From Euzebya pacifica (GTDB lineage: Bacteria > Actinomycetota > Nitriliruptoria > Euzebyales > Euzebyaceae): DNA of 64,000 bases. Positions 41,174-50,055 of the stretch are shown piece by piece (position 1 is the first letter of the stretch; each line of letters starts with the position of its first letter). The notes beneath the pieces were generated by a model, which was given only the letters and a program-made list of their open reading frames with translations, was not told the origin of the DNA and searched no databases. The stretch spans positions 4,407,910 through 4,471,909 of the forward strand of contig NZ_CP031165.1 of NCBI RefSeq assembly GCF_003344865.1. The letters are read 5' to 3'. The translations under genes and the position numbers were made by a program.

Positions 41174-41656
41174 ATGAGCGAGACCGAGCACGCAGAGCAC
41201 CTCACCCAGCAGGCCCACGATCGCCTGAAGGAGGAGCTGCAGCGCCGATCCACGACCCTCCGGCAGGAGATCACCGACCGGATCGAGGTGGCGCGCGGTC
41301 ACGGCGACCTCAAGGAGAACGCCGAGTACCACGCGGCCAAGGACGAGCAGGGCATGAACGAGGATCGCATCCGCGTCCTCGAGTCCCGGCTGCGCAACGC
41401 CGTCATCTCCGAGGTCGATCCGAACTCCGGAGAGGTTGCGGTCGGCATGATCGTCACCGTCGACGACGACGGGGACGTCGAGGAGTACTTCATCGGCTCG
41501 ATGGAGGACACCCCGGGCGAGGGCGTGGAGGTCGTCAGCGCAAGCTCGCCCATGGGCAAGGCCCTGCTGGGAAGCAAGACCGGCGACGCGGTGTCCTACA
41601 CCGGCCCGACGGGCGTGACGTTCACGATGACAATCACGGACGTCCGCGCGCCGTAA
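41174..41656 (+). CDS. greA: Transcription elongation factor GreA
   Basis: Rescues backtracked RNA polymerase by stimulating RNA cleavage. The 160-residue protein has the N-terminal coiled coil with the acidic tip GDLKENAEYHAAKDEQ (Asp and Glu reach the active site) and the C-terminal FKBP-like domain (SSPMGKALLGSKTGDAVSY). Length and motifs match the family. It is a single gene with its own -10 and is followed by a 161-bp gap before egtA. Confidence 0.96.
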   Translation: MSETEHAEHLTQQAHDRLKEELQRRSTTLRQEITDRIEVARGHGDLKENAEYHAAKDEQGMNEDRIRVLESRLRNAVISEVDPNSGEVAVGMIVTVDDDGDVEEYFIGSMEDTPGEGVEVVSASSPMGKALLGSKTGDAVSYTGPTGVTFTMTITDVRAP

Positions 41657-41817
41657 CCTACAGGTTCCCTTCGCCGCTGGTTCACGGTTTCGCAATCGGT
41701 GGTGCGGAACAATCCCCTGACAGCTCGGTGTTCACAACCAGACCGTTCCTCGACCTCACTGCGTGGTGATGCGAGAGAGTGGGAAGGGTGAGGACTGTGT
41801 ACGAAGGGGCGACCAAC

Positions 41818-43158
41818 ATGACCGCGGTGACCGAACCAGATCAGGTTCGTGCGCTGCTCGCGGCCATGCTGGTCCCGGCGGCCAGCTGTCCCGGACCGGG
41901 CGCGGTGGGGCTCGAATCCGAACACTTCGTCGTCCACGTCGACGCGCACGGCGCCCCCGTCGGTCGTGCCGACCTGTCGACCATGACCGCCGTGCTCGAC
42001 GAGCATCCCGCCCTGGACCCCGAACCACCGAGCGCCACGTCGCTGACGGGGTGGCGCACCGCCGACGGTGCACGGTTGCTGCCCGAACCGGGTGCCCAGC
42101 TGGAGTTCGCCGGCCCGCCGGCGTGGACCGCCGCGGCCGCCCTCGGCTCGATGTCGAACGCCATCGGCGACATCGCCACCGTGCTGGACTCGCGTGGCCT
42201 GGCGCTCGTCTCCGCGGGCCTGGACGTCTGGCACCCGGCTGGCTCGGTCCGCCAGCAGCTGGCCTGCCCGCGGTACCCCGCGATGCACGACTACTTCGCC
42301 CGACGCGGCCCCCACGGCCGGACGATGATGACCCACACCGCATCGCTGCAGGTCAACCTCGACCTGGGCACGGGCAGCCAGCCGGTCGACCGCTGGGCCA
42401 CGGCGCTGCTCGCCTCGCCGCTGACCACCGCAACCTTCGCCTGCAGCCCGGCCGCCGGGGCGGTCAACGGCCGGGCGCTCGCCTGGCAGTGGCTGGACCC
42501 GACCCGCACGGGGGTTCCGGCGGCGTTCGTCGCCGGCGAGGACGACCCCGTCCGGGCGCTGTGCGCCCAGGCGCTGGCCGCCGATGTGCTGCTGTTCCAC
42601 GCCGCCGAGGACACCGTCCCGGGCGAGCCCGGTTTCACGCTGGAGCGATGGATCACCGATGGACATCCCGTCCACGGCCGGCCAACGACCGCCGACGTCG
42701 CCTATCACCTGACCACCCTGTTCCCCGAGGTCCGGCTGCGCGGCTTCCTGGAGATCCGATCCGTGGACGCCCTGCCCGAACGGTGGCGCGCCGTCCCCGT
42801 CGTCCTCCTGGCCGGGCTGCTGTACGACGACCGCACCCTCGACGGCGTCCGTGCGCTGCTCGAGCCCCAACGGTCACGCCTGCCCGAGCTGCTGCAGCGC
42901 GCCGCCCACCTCGGCGTGGCCGACGGTGAGCTGTGCGCCATGGCCGTGGAGGTGTGGACCATGGCGGCCGAGGGCGCCGCGCGGCTGGGCCCGGCGTTCC
43001 TCGACGCTGCCGACATCCGCCGGACCGAACGGTTCCTCGACCGCTTCACCCTCCGGGGCCGCACCCCTGCCGACGAGCTCCGCGAACGGTTCGTGGACGG
43101 TCCGGCCGCCGCGCTGGACTGGGCCCGCGAACCCGTCGGCACGCTGACCCTGTGCTGA
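41818..43158 (+). CDS. egtA: Glutamate-cysteine ligase EgtA (ergothioneine biosynthesis)
   Basis: Makes gamma-glutamylcysteine, the sulfur donor for ergothioneine. The 446-residue product has GAVGLESEHFVVH near residue 25 (ATP/Mg-binding Glu cluster), SLQVNLDLG, and TTLFPEVRLRGFLEIRS near residue 305. GAAGGGG eight bases upstream supports ATG 41818. It is the first gene of egtA-egtB-egtC-egtD; the gap to egtB is 82 bases. Confidence 0.92.
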   Translation: MTAVTEPDQVRALLAAMLVPAASCPGPGAVGLESEHFVVHVDAHGAPVGRADLSTMTAVLDEHPALDPEPPSATSLTGWRTADGARLLPEPGAQLEFAGPPAWTAAAALGSMSNAIGDIATVLDSRGLALVSAGLDVWHPAGSVRQQLACPRYPAMHDYFARRGPHGRTMMTHTASLQVNLDLGTGSQPVDRWATALLASPLTTATFACSPAAGAVNGRALAWQWLDPTRTGVPAAFVAGEDDPVRALCAQALAADVLLFHAAEDTVPGEPGFTLERWITDGHPVHGRPTTADVAYHLTTLFPEVRLRGFLEIRSVDALPERWRAVPVVLLAGLLYDDRTLDGVRALLEPQRSRLPELLQRAAHLGVADGELCAMAVEVWTMAAEGAARLGPAFLDAADIRRTERFLDRFTLRGRTPADELRERFVDGPAAALDWAREPVGTLTLC

Positions 43159-43240
43159 CCTGCGACTGACCGGCCCTGGCCGACCCGACCCACCTGACCA
43201 ACCCCCGCCACCACGACCGTCCCAGCCCTGGAGGACCCAC

Positions 43241-44713
43241 GTGCGCGACACCCCGACGACGACCACCAGCCACGCCGATCATCGGCGGGTGAAGGCCCGC
43301 CTGGCCGCGGCGCTCGACAACGGCCGTCGGTGGACGTACACCCTGCTGGACCCGCTGGACGACGAGGCGATGCACCGCCAGTTCGACCGCATCATGTCCC
43401 CGTTGGTGTGGGACCTCGGCCACATCGGCAACTTCGAGGAGCTGTGGCTGCTGCGCGGGCTGGGTGACCGCAGCCAGCACGACCCCGACCTCGACCGGAT
43501 CTACAACCCCTTCGACAACCCCCGGTGGACCCGCGCCGACCTGCCGCTGCTCCGGCGGCCCGAAGCGACGGAGTACGCCGCAGACATCCGCGCCGACGCC
43601 CTGCGGCTGCTCGACGCCATCGACCTGGACCCCGACGTGCCGCTGCTCGCCGACGGCTTCGTCTACCACATGGTCCTGCAGCACGAAGCGCAGCACCAGG
43701 AGACGATGCTGCAGGCGCTGGACCTGCGTGAGGACCCCCGTCCCGGTGATGCCGACGAGCTCGCGGCGGTCGACGATCCCCGCTTGCAGCTGTACCTGCC
43801 GGCCACCGCCCGGACCGTCCGCCAGCCGCGCCGGGTCGACGACACCGACATCGTGACGATCGCCGGCGGACCGTTCGGGTTCGGGGCCATGCGCGGGGTC
43901 GACGTGCCGCTCGGTGCCGGTCCCGCGGCGCGCGAGGCGGCCGTGGCGGCCTACGACAACGAACGCCCGCACCACCTCGTCGACGTGCCGACCTTCGCCA
44001 TCGACCGGTTCCCCGCGACGGCCCGTCGATACGCCGCGTTCGTGGCCGATGACGGCTACCGCGAGGACCGCTGGTGGTCGCCCCGGGGGATCGAGTGGCG
44101 CAACGAGACCGGGCACACCGCACCCCAGGGGTGGGTGGCCACCGCCGACGGGGGCTGGCGGATCCGCCGCTTCAACCGGATCGACGAGCTGGACCCACGC
44201 GAGCTGGTCGAGCACATCAGCTTCTTCGAGGCCGAGGCGTTCGCCGCGTGGTGCGGTGGTCGGCTGCCCAGCGAACAGGAGTGGGAGAAGGCCGCCGCCC
44301 ACGACCCGGCGACCGGCACCTCCCGTCCGTTCCCGTGGGGGGATGCCGCACCCGGGCCGGCGCTGGCCAACGTCGACCGGGCGCTGTGGGGGCCCTCGCT
44401 GGTCGGCAGCTACCCGCAGGGGGCGTCGGCCCTGGGCGTCGAGCACCTGCTCGGCGACAGCTACGAATGGACGACCAGCGACTTCGAGCCCTACCCCGGC
44501 TACACCACGTTTCCTTACCCCGAGTACAGCGAGGTGTTCTTCGGCGGGGACTGGAAGGTGCTGCGAGGGGCATCCTGGGCGACCCGTCGTGGGGTGGCCC
44601 GCACCACGTTCCGCAACTGGGACCATCCCTACCGACGACAGATCTTCTCCGGCGTCCGCGTGGCCTACGACGTCGACGGCGTGGGACGTCCGGCCACCCC
44701 ACGGCGGCACTGA
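43241..44713 (+). CDS. egtB: Hercynylcysteine sulfoxide synthase EgtB
   Basis: A 490-residue non-haem iron enzyme joining hercynine and gamma-glutamylcysteine with oxygen. The N-terminal DinB-like domain supplies the iron ligands: His61 (WDLGHIGNFEE), His148 and His152 (QHEAQHQET). The C-terminal formylglycine-enzyme-like domain (from about residue 205) carries VDVPTFAIDRFPATARRY, LPSEQEWEKAA, and the substrate-binding YEWTTSDFEPYPGY. It precedes egtC by two bases, so both are translated together. Confidence 0.95.
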   Translation: MRDTPTTTTSHADHRRVKARLAAALDNGRRWTYTLLDPLDDEAMHRQFDRIMSPLVWDLGHIGNFEELWLLRGLGDRSQHDPDLDRIYNPFDNPRWTRADLPLLRRPEATEYAADIRADALRLLDAIDLDPDVPLLADGFVYHMVLQHEAQHQETMLQALDLREDPRPGDADELAAVDDPRLQLYLPATARTVRQPRRVDDTDIVTIAGGPFGFGAMRGVDVPLGAGPAAREAAVAAYDNERPHHLVDVPTFAIDRFPATARRYAAFVADDGYREDRWWSPRGIEWRNETGHTAPQGWVATADGGWRIRRFNRIDELDPRELVEHISFFEAEAFAAWCGGRLPSEQEWEKAAAHDPATGTSRPFPWGDAAPGPALANVDRALWGPSLVGSYPQGASALGVEHLLGDSYEWTTSDFEPYPGYTTFPYPEYSEVFFGGDWKVLRGASWATRRGVARTTFRNWDHPYRRQIFSGVRVAYDVDGVGRPATPRRH

Positions 44714-44715
44714 GG

Positions 44716-45483
44716 ATGTGCCGCCTCGCTGCTCGGACCGGACCGTCCGCGCCACTCTCGAGCCTGCTGTACGACCCTCCTCGGTCGCTGGAGGTCCTGG
44801 CTTACGACCCACGCGAGCAGCAGTCGGGCCACGTCAACGTCGACGGCACCGGGGTCGCCTGGTTCGACGACGCCGACCCCGCGCCCCTGTCCTATCGCAG
44901 CATCCAGCCTCCGTGGTCGGACCCCAACCTGCCCGTCCTGTCGCGCCGCCTGACCAGCACGGTGATCCTCGCCGCGGTCAGGTCGACCACACCCGGCCTG
45001 CCGCAGGGCCCGTCCTTCGTGCACCCCTTCACCAGCGGTGGCCTGGCAGGCACCCACAACGGCTGGATCGCCGACTTCCGGGCGACCGTCGCCCGGCCGC
45101 TGATGGCGGAGCTGTCGGACCGGGCGTTCGCCGAGCTCCCCGGGCCGAGCGACACCGCGGTGCTGTTCGGCCTGGCCGCTGACGCCCACCGGGGCGGCGC
45201 CTCGGTGCTGGAGGCCGCGGAGGAGGCAACGGCGCGGACCGCGAAGGCCTGCCGCTCGCTCGGGGTCACCGCCACCCTGACCCTCGTGCTCGCCGACCGG
45301 ACCGGCGTCGCCGCCGTCAACGCCGCGGTCGACCGGCCCGCCAACTCCCTGTACGTGGCCACCGACCCCGACGGCGCCCACCTGCTGGCCAGCGAACCCC
45401 TCGACCCCGCCCTCGACTGGCGTCCCGTTGCCGAGGGCACCCGAGCCCACCTGACCCCCACGAGCCTGGAGATCCACCCGTGA
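44716..45483 (+). CDS. egtC: Gamma-glutamyl-hercynylcysteine sulfoxide hydrolase EgtC
   Basis: A 255-residue class II glutamine amidotransferase-fold hydrolase that removes the glutamate from the EgtB product. Cys2 becomes the N-terminal nucleophile after Met removal (MCRLAAR). Family segments HVNVDGTGVAWFD, AAVRSTTPGLP and HPFTSGGLAGTHNGWI are present. The start lies two bases after egtB and the stop overlaps the egtD GTG start by four bases (GTGA). Confidence 0.95.
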   Translation: MCRLAARTGPSAPLSSLLYDPPRSLEVLAYDPREQQSGHVNVDGTGVAWFDDADPAPLSYRSIQPPWSDPNLPVLSRRLTSTVILAAVRSTTPGLPQGPSFVHPFTSGGLAGTHNGWIADFRATVARPLMAELSDRAFAELPGPSDTAVLFGLAADAHRGGASVLEAAEEATARTAKACRSLGVTATLTLVLADRTGVAAVNAAVDRPANSLYVATDPDGAHLLASEPLDPALDWRPVAEGTRAHLTPTSLEIHP

Positions 45484-46463
45484 GCGCCACCTTCGACCTG
45501 ACCCGCATCGCGGTCGACACCGACTACCACGGGCAGATGGCTGCCGACGTCCGCGCGGGGCTGACAGCCACCCCGAAGGCGCTGCCACCGAAGTACTTCT
45601 ACGACGCCGCGGGGTCGGAGCTGTTCGTCCGCATCACCCAGCTGGAGGAGTACTACCAGACCCGCACCGAGACGGCGATCCTCGAACAGGTGGCCGACGC
45701 CATCGTGGCCGATATCGCCCCGGTGGAGCTCGTGGAGCTGGGGTCGGGGGCCAGCCGCAAGACCCGGGTCCTGCTCGAGGCCATGCACCGCAGCGGTGCG
45801 GCCGAGCGGCCGCGATACGTCCCCTTCGACGTCAGCGAGGACGCGATCGTCGGGGCCGCCGAGGCGCTGACCGGCGACTACGCATGGCTGGACGTGCACG
45901 GCATCGTCGGCGACTTCGACCACCACCTGACCGACGTCCCCCGCAGCGGCCGACGACTGGTGGCCTTCCTGGGCTCGACCATCGGCAACCTCGACCCCGA
46001 CGAACAGGTCGCGCTGCTGACCCAGGTGCGGGCCATGCTCGACGACGGCGACGGGTTCGTGCTCGGCGTGGACCTGGTGAAGGACGCCACGACGCTGGTC
46101 CGGGCCTACGACGACGCCGAGGGGGTGACCGCCGCGTTCAACCGCAACGTCCTCCACAACGTCAACGCCACGCTCGGCGCGGACTTCGAACCCGACGACT
46201 TCGACCATGTCGCCCGATGGAACGACGCGGAGTCGCGCATCGAGATGTGGCTGCGCGCACGCCGGGACATGCAGGTGCGGGTCAAGGACCTCGACCTCGA
46301 CGTCGAGCTCGTGGAGGGCGAGGAGGTGCACACCGAGATCTCCTCCAAGTTCACCGAGCCCACGATCACCGACCGGTTGGCCACCGCGGGCTTGCGGGTG
46401 GCCCGGTTCGACACCGATCCGCGCGGCTGGTTCGGGGTCGTCACGGCCGTGCCCGCCGGGTGA
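45480..46463 (+). CDS. egtD: Histidine N-alpha-trimethyltransferase EgtD
   Basis: First committed enzyme of ergothioneine synthesis: three methyl transfers from SAM to histidine yield hercynine. The 327-residue product has the histidine-binding PPKYFYDAAGSELFVRI (37-53), EYYQTRTE (57-64), the SAM motif VELGSGASRKT (85-95) and FLGSTIGNL. The C-terminal EEVHTEISSKFT also matches. It ends the cluster; the final enzyme EgtE (PLP lyase) is not adjacent. The kynureninase-like gene at 20038 is a distant fold relative and not a clear EgtE. Confidence 0.96.
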   Translation: MSATFDLTRIAVDTDYHGQMAADVRAGLTATPKALPPKYFYDAAGSELFVRITQLEEYYQTRTETAILEQVADAIVADIAPVELVELGSGASRKTRVLLEAMHRSGAAERPRYVPFDVSEDAIVGAAEALTGDYAWLDVHGIVGDFDHHLTDVPRSGRRLVAFLGSTIGNLDPDEQVALLTQVRAMLDDGDGFVLGVDLVKDATTLVRAYDDAEGVTAAFNRNVLHNVNATLGADFEPDDFDHVARWNDAESRIEMWLRARRDMQVRVKDLDLDVELVEGEEVHTEISSKFTEPTITDRLATAGLRVARFDTDPRGWFGVVTAVPAG

Positions 46464-46470
46464 CGCCGTC

Positions 46471-47667
46471 GTGACCTCCGCACGTCGCCGGCTGACCGCC
46501 GGACAGGCCCGACGTGTCGTGCTCGCCCGGCTCGGCATGCAGCGACGCCGGCCCTCCGGTCGCATCGACGCACGACACTTCCGGCGGGTCTACGACGACA
46601 TCCGTGTGGTGCAGATCGACCCGATCAACGTGCTTGCCCGGGCACACCACCAGGTGGTGATGAGCCGGCTCGGCCCCTACGACACCGACGCGCTGGATCG
46701 CTGGATGTGGCGGTCCGGTGAGGTGTGGGAGGGCTGGATCCACGTCGACGCCACCGCGCAGGTCGACACGTGGCCGTTGCTGGCGCACCGTCGGGCCTCG
46801 ACGCTGCCGTGGCGAGCGGTCCGCCACGTCATGGACGAACGCCCCGACTACCTGCAGTCGGTGATGGCCGACGTGGCCGAACGAGGTCCGCTGTCGGCCG
46901 CCCAGCTCGCCGACCCCGGCGGCCGCATCACCACGTGGGGCAGCCGGTCGATGGGTCGGGCCGCGCTGGACTACCACCACCTGCGGGGGGCCCTCGCCAT
47001 CGCCTGGCGCGACGACCGCATGACCGCGTACTTCGACCTGCCGGAGCGTGTCATCCCATCGGTGTGGCTGGACGCACCGGTGCCCTCCCCCGAGGAGGCC
47101 GAACGTGCGTTGCTGCTCCGGGCGCTGGAGGCCGTCGGGGTGGGCACAGCCGCAGACCTGGCCGATCACCATCGTCAGCACGTGCCGACCGCCCGTCGCC
47201 ACCTCGCTGCGCTGGCCGCCGCAGGACTGGTCGAGCAGGTCGACGTCGAGGGCTGGCGCGGCCCCGTCTACGCCGTCCCCGACCTGGTGGTCCCACGCGG
47301 GATCGGTGCCGCGACCCTGCTGAACCCGTTCGACCCCGTCATGTGGAACCGGCCACGGGTCGCCCGCATGTTCGACCTCGACTACACCGTGGAGATCTAC
47401 GTCCCTGCCGACAAGCGCCGGTGGGGCTACTACGTGCTGCCGTTCCTGCTGGGCGATCGGCTGGTCGCGCTGGTCGACCTCAAGCACGACCGGAAGGTCG
47501 GCGTGCTGCGCGTGGCAGCGGCACACCTGCTCCCCGGCGCCGACGCCGCCACGGTGGTGCCGCCGCTGGTGGACGAGCTGCACTCGTGGGCGACCTGGGT
47601 GGGTGCCGACGAGGTCGAGGTGGTCCGCCGCGGTGATCTCGCCACTGCCCTTTCGAGCCGCGTCTGA
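46471..47667 (+). CDS. YcaQ-type winged-helix DNA glycosylase-like protein
   Basis: A 398-residue member of the HTH_42/YcaQ (AlkX/AlkZ) family, which unhooks DNA interstrand cross-links or acts in antibiotic self-resistance. It begins with LTAGQARRVVLARLGM, then the family hallmark VVQIDPINVLARAHHQVVMSRLG carrying the conserved Gln-x-Asp pair, GEVWEGW, three winged-helix units, and the late LLNPFDPVMWNRPRVARMFDLDYTVEIYVPADKR. The GTG at 46471 begins seven bases after egtD. Its 3' end carries the likely promoter of the next gene. Confidence 0.88.
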   Translation: MTSARRRLTAGQARRVVLARLGMQRRRPSGRIDARHFRRVYDDIRVVQIDPINVLARAHHQVVMSRLGPYDTDALDRWMWRSGEVWEGWIHVDATAQVDTWPLLAHRRASTLPWRAVRHVMDERPDYLQSVMADVAERGPLSAAQLADPGGRITTWGSRSMGRAALDYHHLRGALAIAWRDDRMTAYFDLPERVIPSVWLDAPVPSPEEAERALLLRALEAVGVGTAADLADHHRQHVPTARRHLAALAAAGLVEQVDVEGWRGPVYAVPDLVVPRGIGAATLLNPFDPVMWNRPRVARMFDLDYTVEIYVPADKRRWGYYVLPFLLGDRLVALVDLKHDRKVGVLRVAAAHLLPGADAATVVPPLVDELHSWATWVGADEVEVVRRGDLATALSSRV

Positions 47668-47673
47668 GTGCCC

Positions 47674-47698
47674 TAGGTTCTTGGATTAACGCCGTTAA
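47674..47698 (+). promoter_or_regulatory. -10 element and dyad before the molybdopterin oxidoreductase gene
   Basis: TAGGTT (47674-47679) is a candidate -10 with a weak TTTCGA 17 bases upstream. Just after it is the 13-base dyad TTAAC-GCC-GTTAA (47686-47698), overlapping the likely start of transcription. A repressor or an FNR-unlike regulator could bind there; its identity is unknown. Confidence 0.4.
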
Positions 47699-47718
47699 CC
47701 CTCGTTCCGGAGCCGAGC

Positions 47719-49929
47719 ATGACCGCCAGCCGCATCGTCAACCGTCAGTGCCAGCTGTGCGAGGCGCACTGCGGCGTCAGGGTCCACGTCGATGGCGACG
47801 CGGTCACCAGGATCGAGGGCGACCCCGAGGATGTGATGAGCAAGGGCTACATCTGCCCGAAGGGGACGACCCTGTGGGACCTGCATCGCGACCCGGAACG
47901 GCTGCGCCGACCGCTGGTGCGCGTCGGCGACGGTTTCGAGGAGGCGTCGTGGGCGGACGCCCTGTCCCTGGCCGGCGAACGCATGCGGGCGATCCAGCGC
48001 GACCACGGTCGTGACGCGCTCGGCCTGTACGCCGGCAACCCAACCGCACACAGCTCCTCGGCGCTGGCGGTGGAGGTCCTGGCCCGCCTGCTGCGCAGCC
48101 GCAACCGGTTCTCTGCCGCCTCGGTCGACCAGTTCCCCCAGTACGTGGCCGCCCACGAGATGTTCGGCGACACGACCCTGATGCCGGTTGCCGACATCGA
48201 CCGCACCGACCTGCTGGTCGTCATCGGCGCCAACCCGGCGGTGTCCAACGGGTCGATCACGACCATGCCGGACGCCCGAGGTCGGCTGAAGGCGATCCGT
48301 GCCCGGGGCGGCCAGGTCGTCGTGGTCGATCCGCGCAGGACCGAGACCGCTCGGCTGGCCGACCAGCACGTCGCGGTCCGTCCGGGTGGGGATCCGGCGT
48401 TGCTGCTCGGGGTCCTCCACGTGCTGTTCCGCGACGGCGCAGTCGACACTCGCGACCTGCCGGTCACCGGGCTGTACGAGGTCGAGCGGCTGGCGGGCCC
48501 ATGGACGCCGGAGCGGGCCGCCGGGGCTTCCGGGGTGGACGCCACGGTGATGGTCGAGCTGGCGCACGCGCTGGGCGGTGCCGAGCGGGCCTGCGTCTAC
48601 GGCCGGATCGGCGTGTGCCACCAGCCGACCGGCACCGTGACCCACTGGCTGATCAACGTGCTCAACGTGGTCACCGGGAACCTCGACCGGCCGGGTGGCG
48701 CCATGTTCGCCTCCCCGCCGGTCGACCTGGCGGCGGTGCTCAGGCTGCTGTGGGGGAAGTCCAGCCTCGGCACGAGCCCGAGCCGGGTCCGCGGACGGCG
48801 GGACGTCCACGGTGAGCTGCCCGTCGTGGCGATGCCCGAGGAGGTCCTCACCGACGGGCCCGGCCGGCTCCGCGGGTTGATCACCGTGGCCGGCAACCCG
48901 GCCCTGTCGAGTCCCGAGTCGTCACGGGTCGAGGAGGCCCTGCGCCACCTCGACCTGATGATCAGCGTCGACATGTACGTGACCGAGACAACCCGGCACG
49001 CCGACATCATCCTGCCGCCCGTCAGCCACCTCGAGCGGGACGACCTCGACATCGTCTTCCCCTACTTCAGCGTCCGCAACAACCTGCGGTGGTCGCCGAA
49101 GGTGTTCGAGCCACCGGCCGACAGCCTGACGGACTGGTCGATCATCCTGCGGCTCGCCGCCGAGCTGCCCGGCGGGGCGGTGGGCGGCGCCGTTCGTCCG
49201 GCCCTCCGTGCGATCAGCGGCGTGGTGCCCGACACGCTCGTCACCAGCGCCCTCGTGGCCACCGGGCCCCAGGGCCCGCTCCGTCGCGGACGCAACGGCA
49301 TCACCGCCGCGGCCGCACGTCGGGCCAGGGGCGGGCTGGACCTCGGCGCGCTCGAACCCCGCCTGCCCGGCATCCTCCGGACCCGCGACCGCCGGGTGCA
49401 GCTGGCCCCACCGACGCTGCTCGAGGCGGCGGGAACGCTGGCGGACCACGCCCCCGAGGACACGGGCGACTACGACCTTCAGCTGATCGGACGGCGACAC
49501 CTGCGCAGCAACAACTCGTGGCTGCACAACATCGAGTCGATGGTGAAGGGCCGGGACCGCTGCACCGTCATGCTGCATCCCGACGACGCCGCGGCACGGG
49601 GGCTGGTCGACGGCGATCACGTCGTCGTGTCCTCCCGGGTGGGGACCATCGAGCTGCCCCTGGAGGTCAGCGAGGACATGCGGCCCGGCGTGGTGTCCAT
49701 CCCGCACGGATGGGGCCACGACGTCAAGGACGTCGGATGGTCGACCGCTGCCGCCACGCCCGGGGTCAACGTCAACCTGCTGACCGAGGCCGGGCTGGTG
49801 GACGGCCTCAGCGGGAACGCCGCGCTCAACGCCACCTGGGTTCGGGTCGAGCCCGTTCGGGACCTGCCGGTCTCCGACGGCGCCGATGGGGCCTCGACCA
49901 CGTCGGGGACGGTACCCGCGACCACTTGA
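47719..49929 (+). CDS. Molybdopterin-dependent oxidoreductase (DMSO reductase superfamily)
   Basis: A 736-residue MopB enzyme. An N-terminal 4Fe-4S site has Cys11, Cys14, Cys18 and Cys46 (C-x2-C-x3-C-x27-C). Guanylate-cofactor contacts are seen in VVIGANPAVSN, VVVDPRRTETARLAD, VAGNPALSSPE and the C-terminal HLRSNNSWLHNI, SRVGTIELPLEVSEDMRPGVVSIPHGWGHD stretch. The segment where formate dehydrogenases have the molybdenum-ligand Cys/Sec reads RFSAASVDQFPQYVA and has no Cys, so the ligand may be Asp or Ser, and substrate is uncertain. No twin-arginine signal, so it is cytosolic. No small electron-transfer subunits adjoin. GGAG six bases before ATG. Confidence 0.9.
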   Translation: MTASRIVNRQCQLCEAHCGVRVHVDGDAVTRIEGDPEDVMSKGYICPKGTTLWDLHRDPERLRRPLVRVGDGFEEASWADALSLAGERMRAIQRDHGRDALGLYAGNPTAHSSSALAVEVLARLLRSRNRFSAASVDQFPQYVAAHEMFGDTTLMPVADIDRTDLLVVIGANPAVSNGSITTMPDARGRLKAIRARGGQVVVVDPRRTETARLADQHVAVRPGGDPALLLGVLHVLFRDGAVDTRDLPVTGLYEVERLAGPWTPERAAGASGVDATVMVELAHALGGAERACVYGRIGVCHQPTGTVTHWLINVLNVVTGNLDRPGGAMFASPPVDLAAVLRLLWGKSSLGTSPSRVRGRRDVHGELPVVAMPEEVLTDGPGRLRGLITVAGNPALSSPESSRVEEALRHLDLMISVDMYVTETTRHADIILPPVSHLERDDLDIVFPYFSVRNNLRWSPKVFEPPADSLTDWSIILRLAAELPGGAVGGAVRPALRAISGVVPDTLVTSALVATGPQGPLRRGRNGITAAAARRARGGLDLGALEPRLPGILRTRDRRVQLAPPTLLEAAGTLADHAPEDTGDYDLQLIGRRHLRSNNSWLHNIESMVKGRDRCTVMLHPDDAAARGLVDGDHVVVSSRVGTIELPLEVSEDMRPGVVSIPHGWGHDVKDVGWSTAAATPGVNVNLLTEAGLVDGLSGNAALNATWVRVEPVRDLPVSDGADGASTTSGTVPATT

Positions 49930-50038
49930 CCGGACCCGTCGGGCAGGGGTCGGGTTGGGCCGGTTCGGTTCGAGCGGGTAGCGTTCCCTGTGGGTCCGGC
50001 TCGGGGGCCCACTTTCTTCGTCCTGCCCCTCCCACCCC

Positions 50039-50044
50039 TAGGTT
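50039..50044 (+). promoter_or_regulatory. -10 element (TAGGTT) for the RNB exoribonuclease gene
   Basis: TAGGTT with 11 bases to the GTG at 50056, predicting a very short or absent leader. This excludes the in-frame GTG at 49990. Confidence 0.4.
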
Positions 50045-50055
50045 CTGGTTCAACC

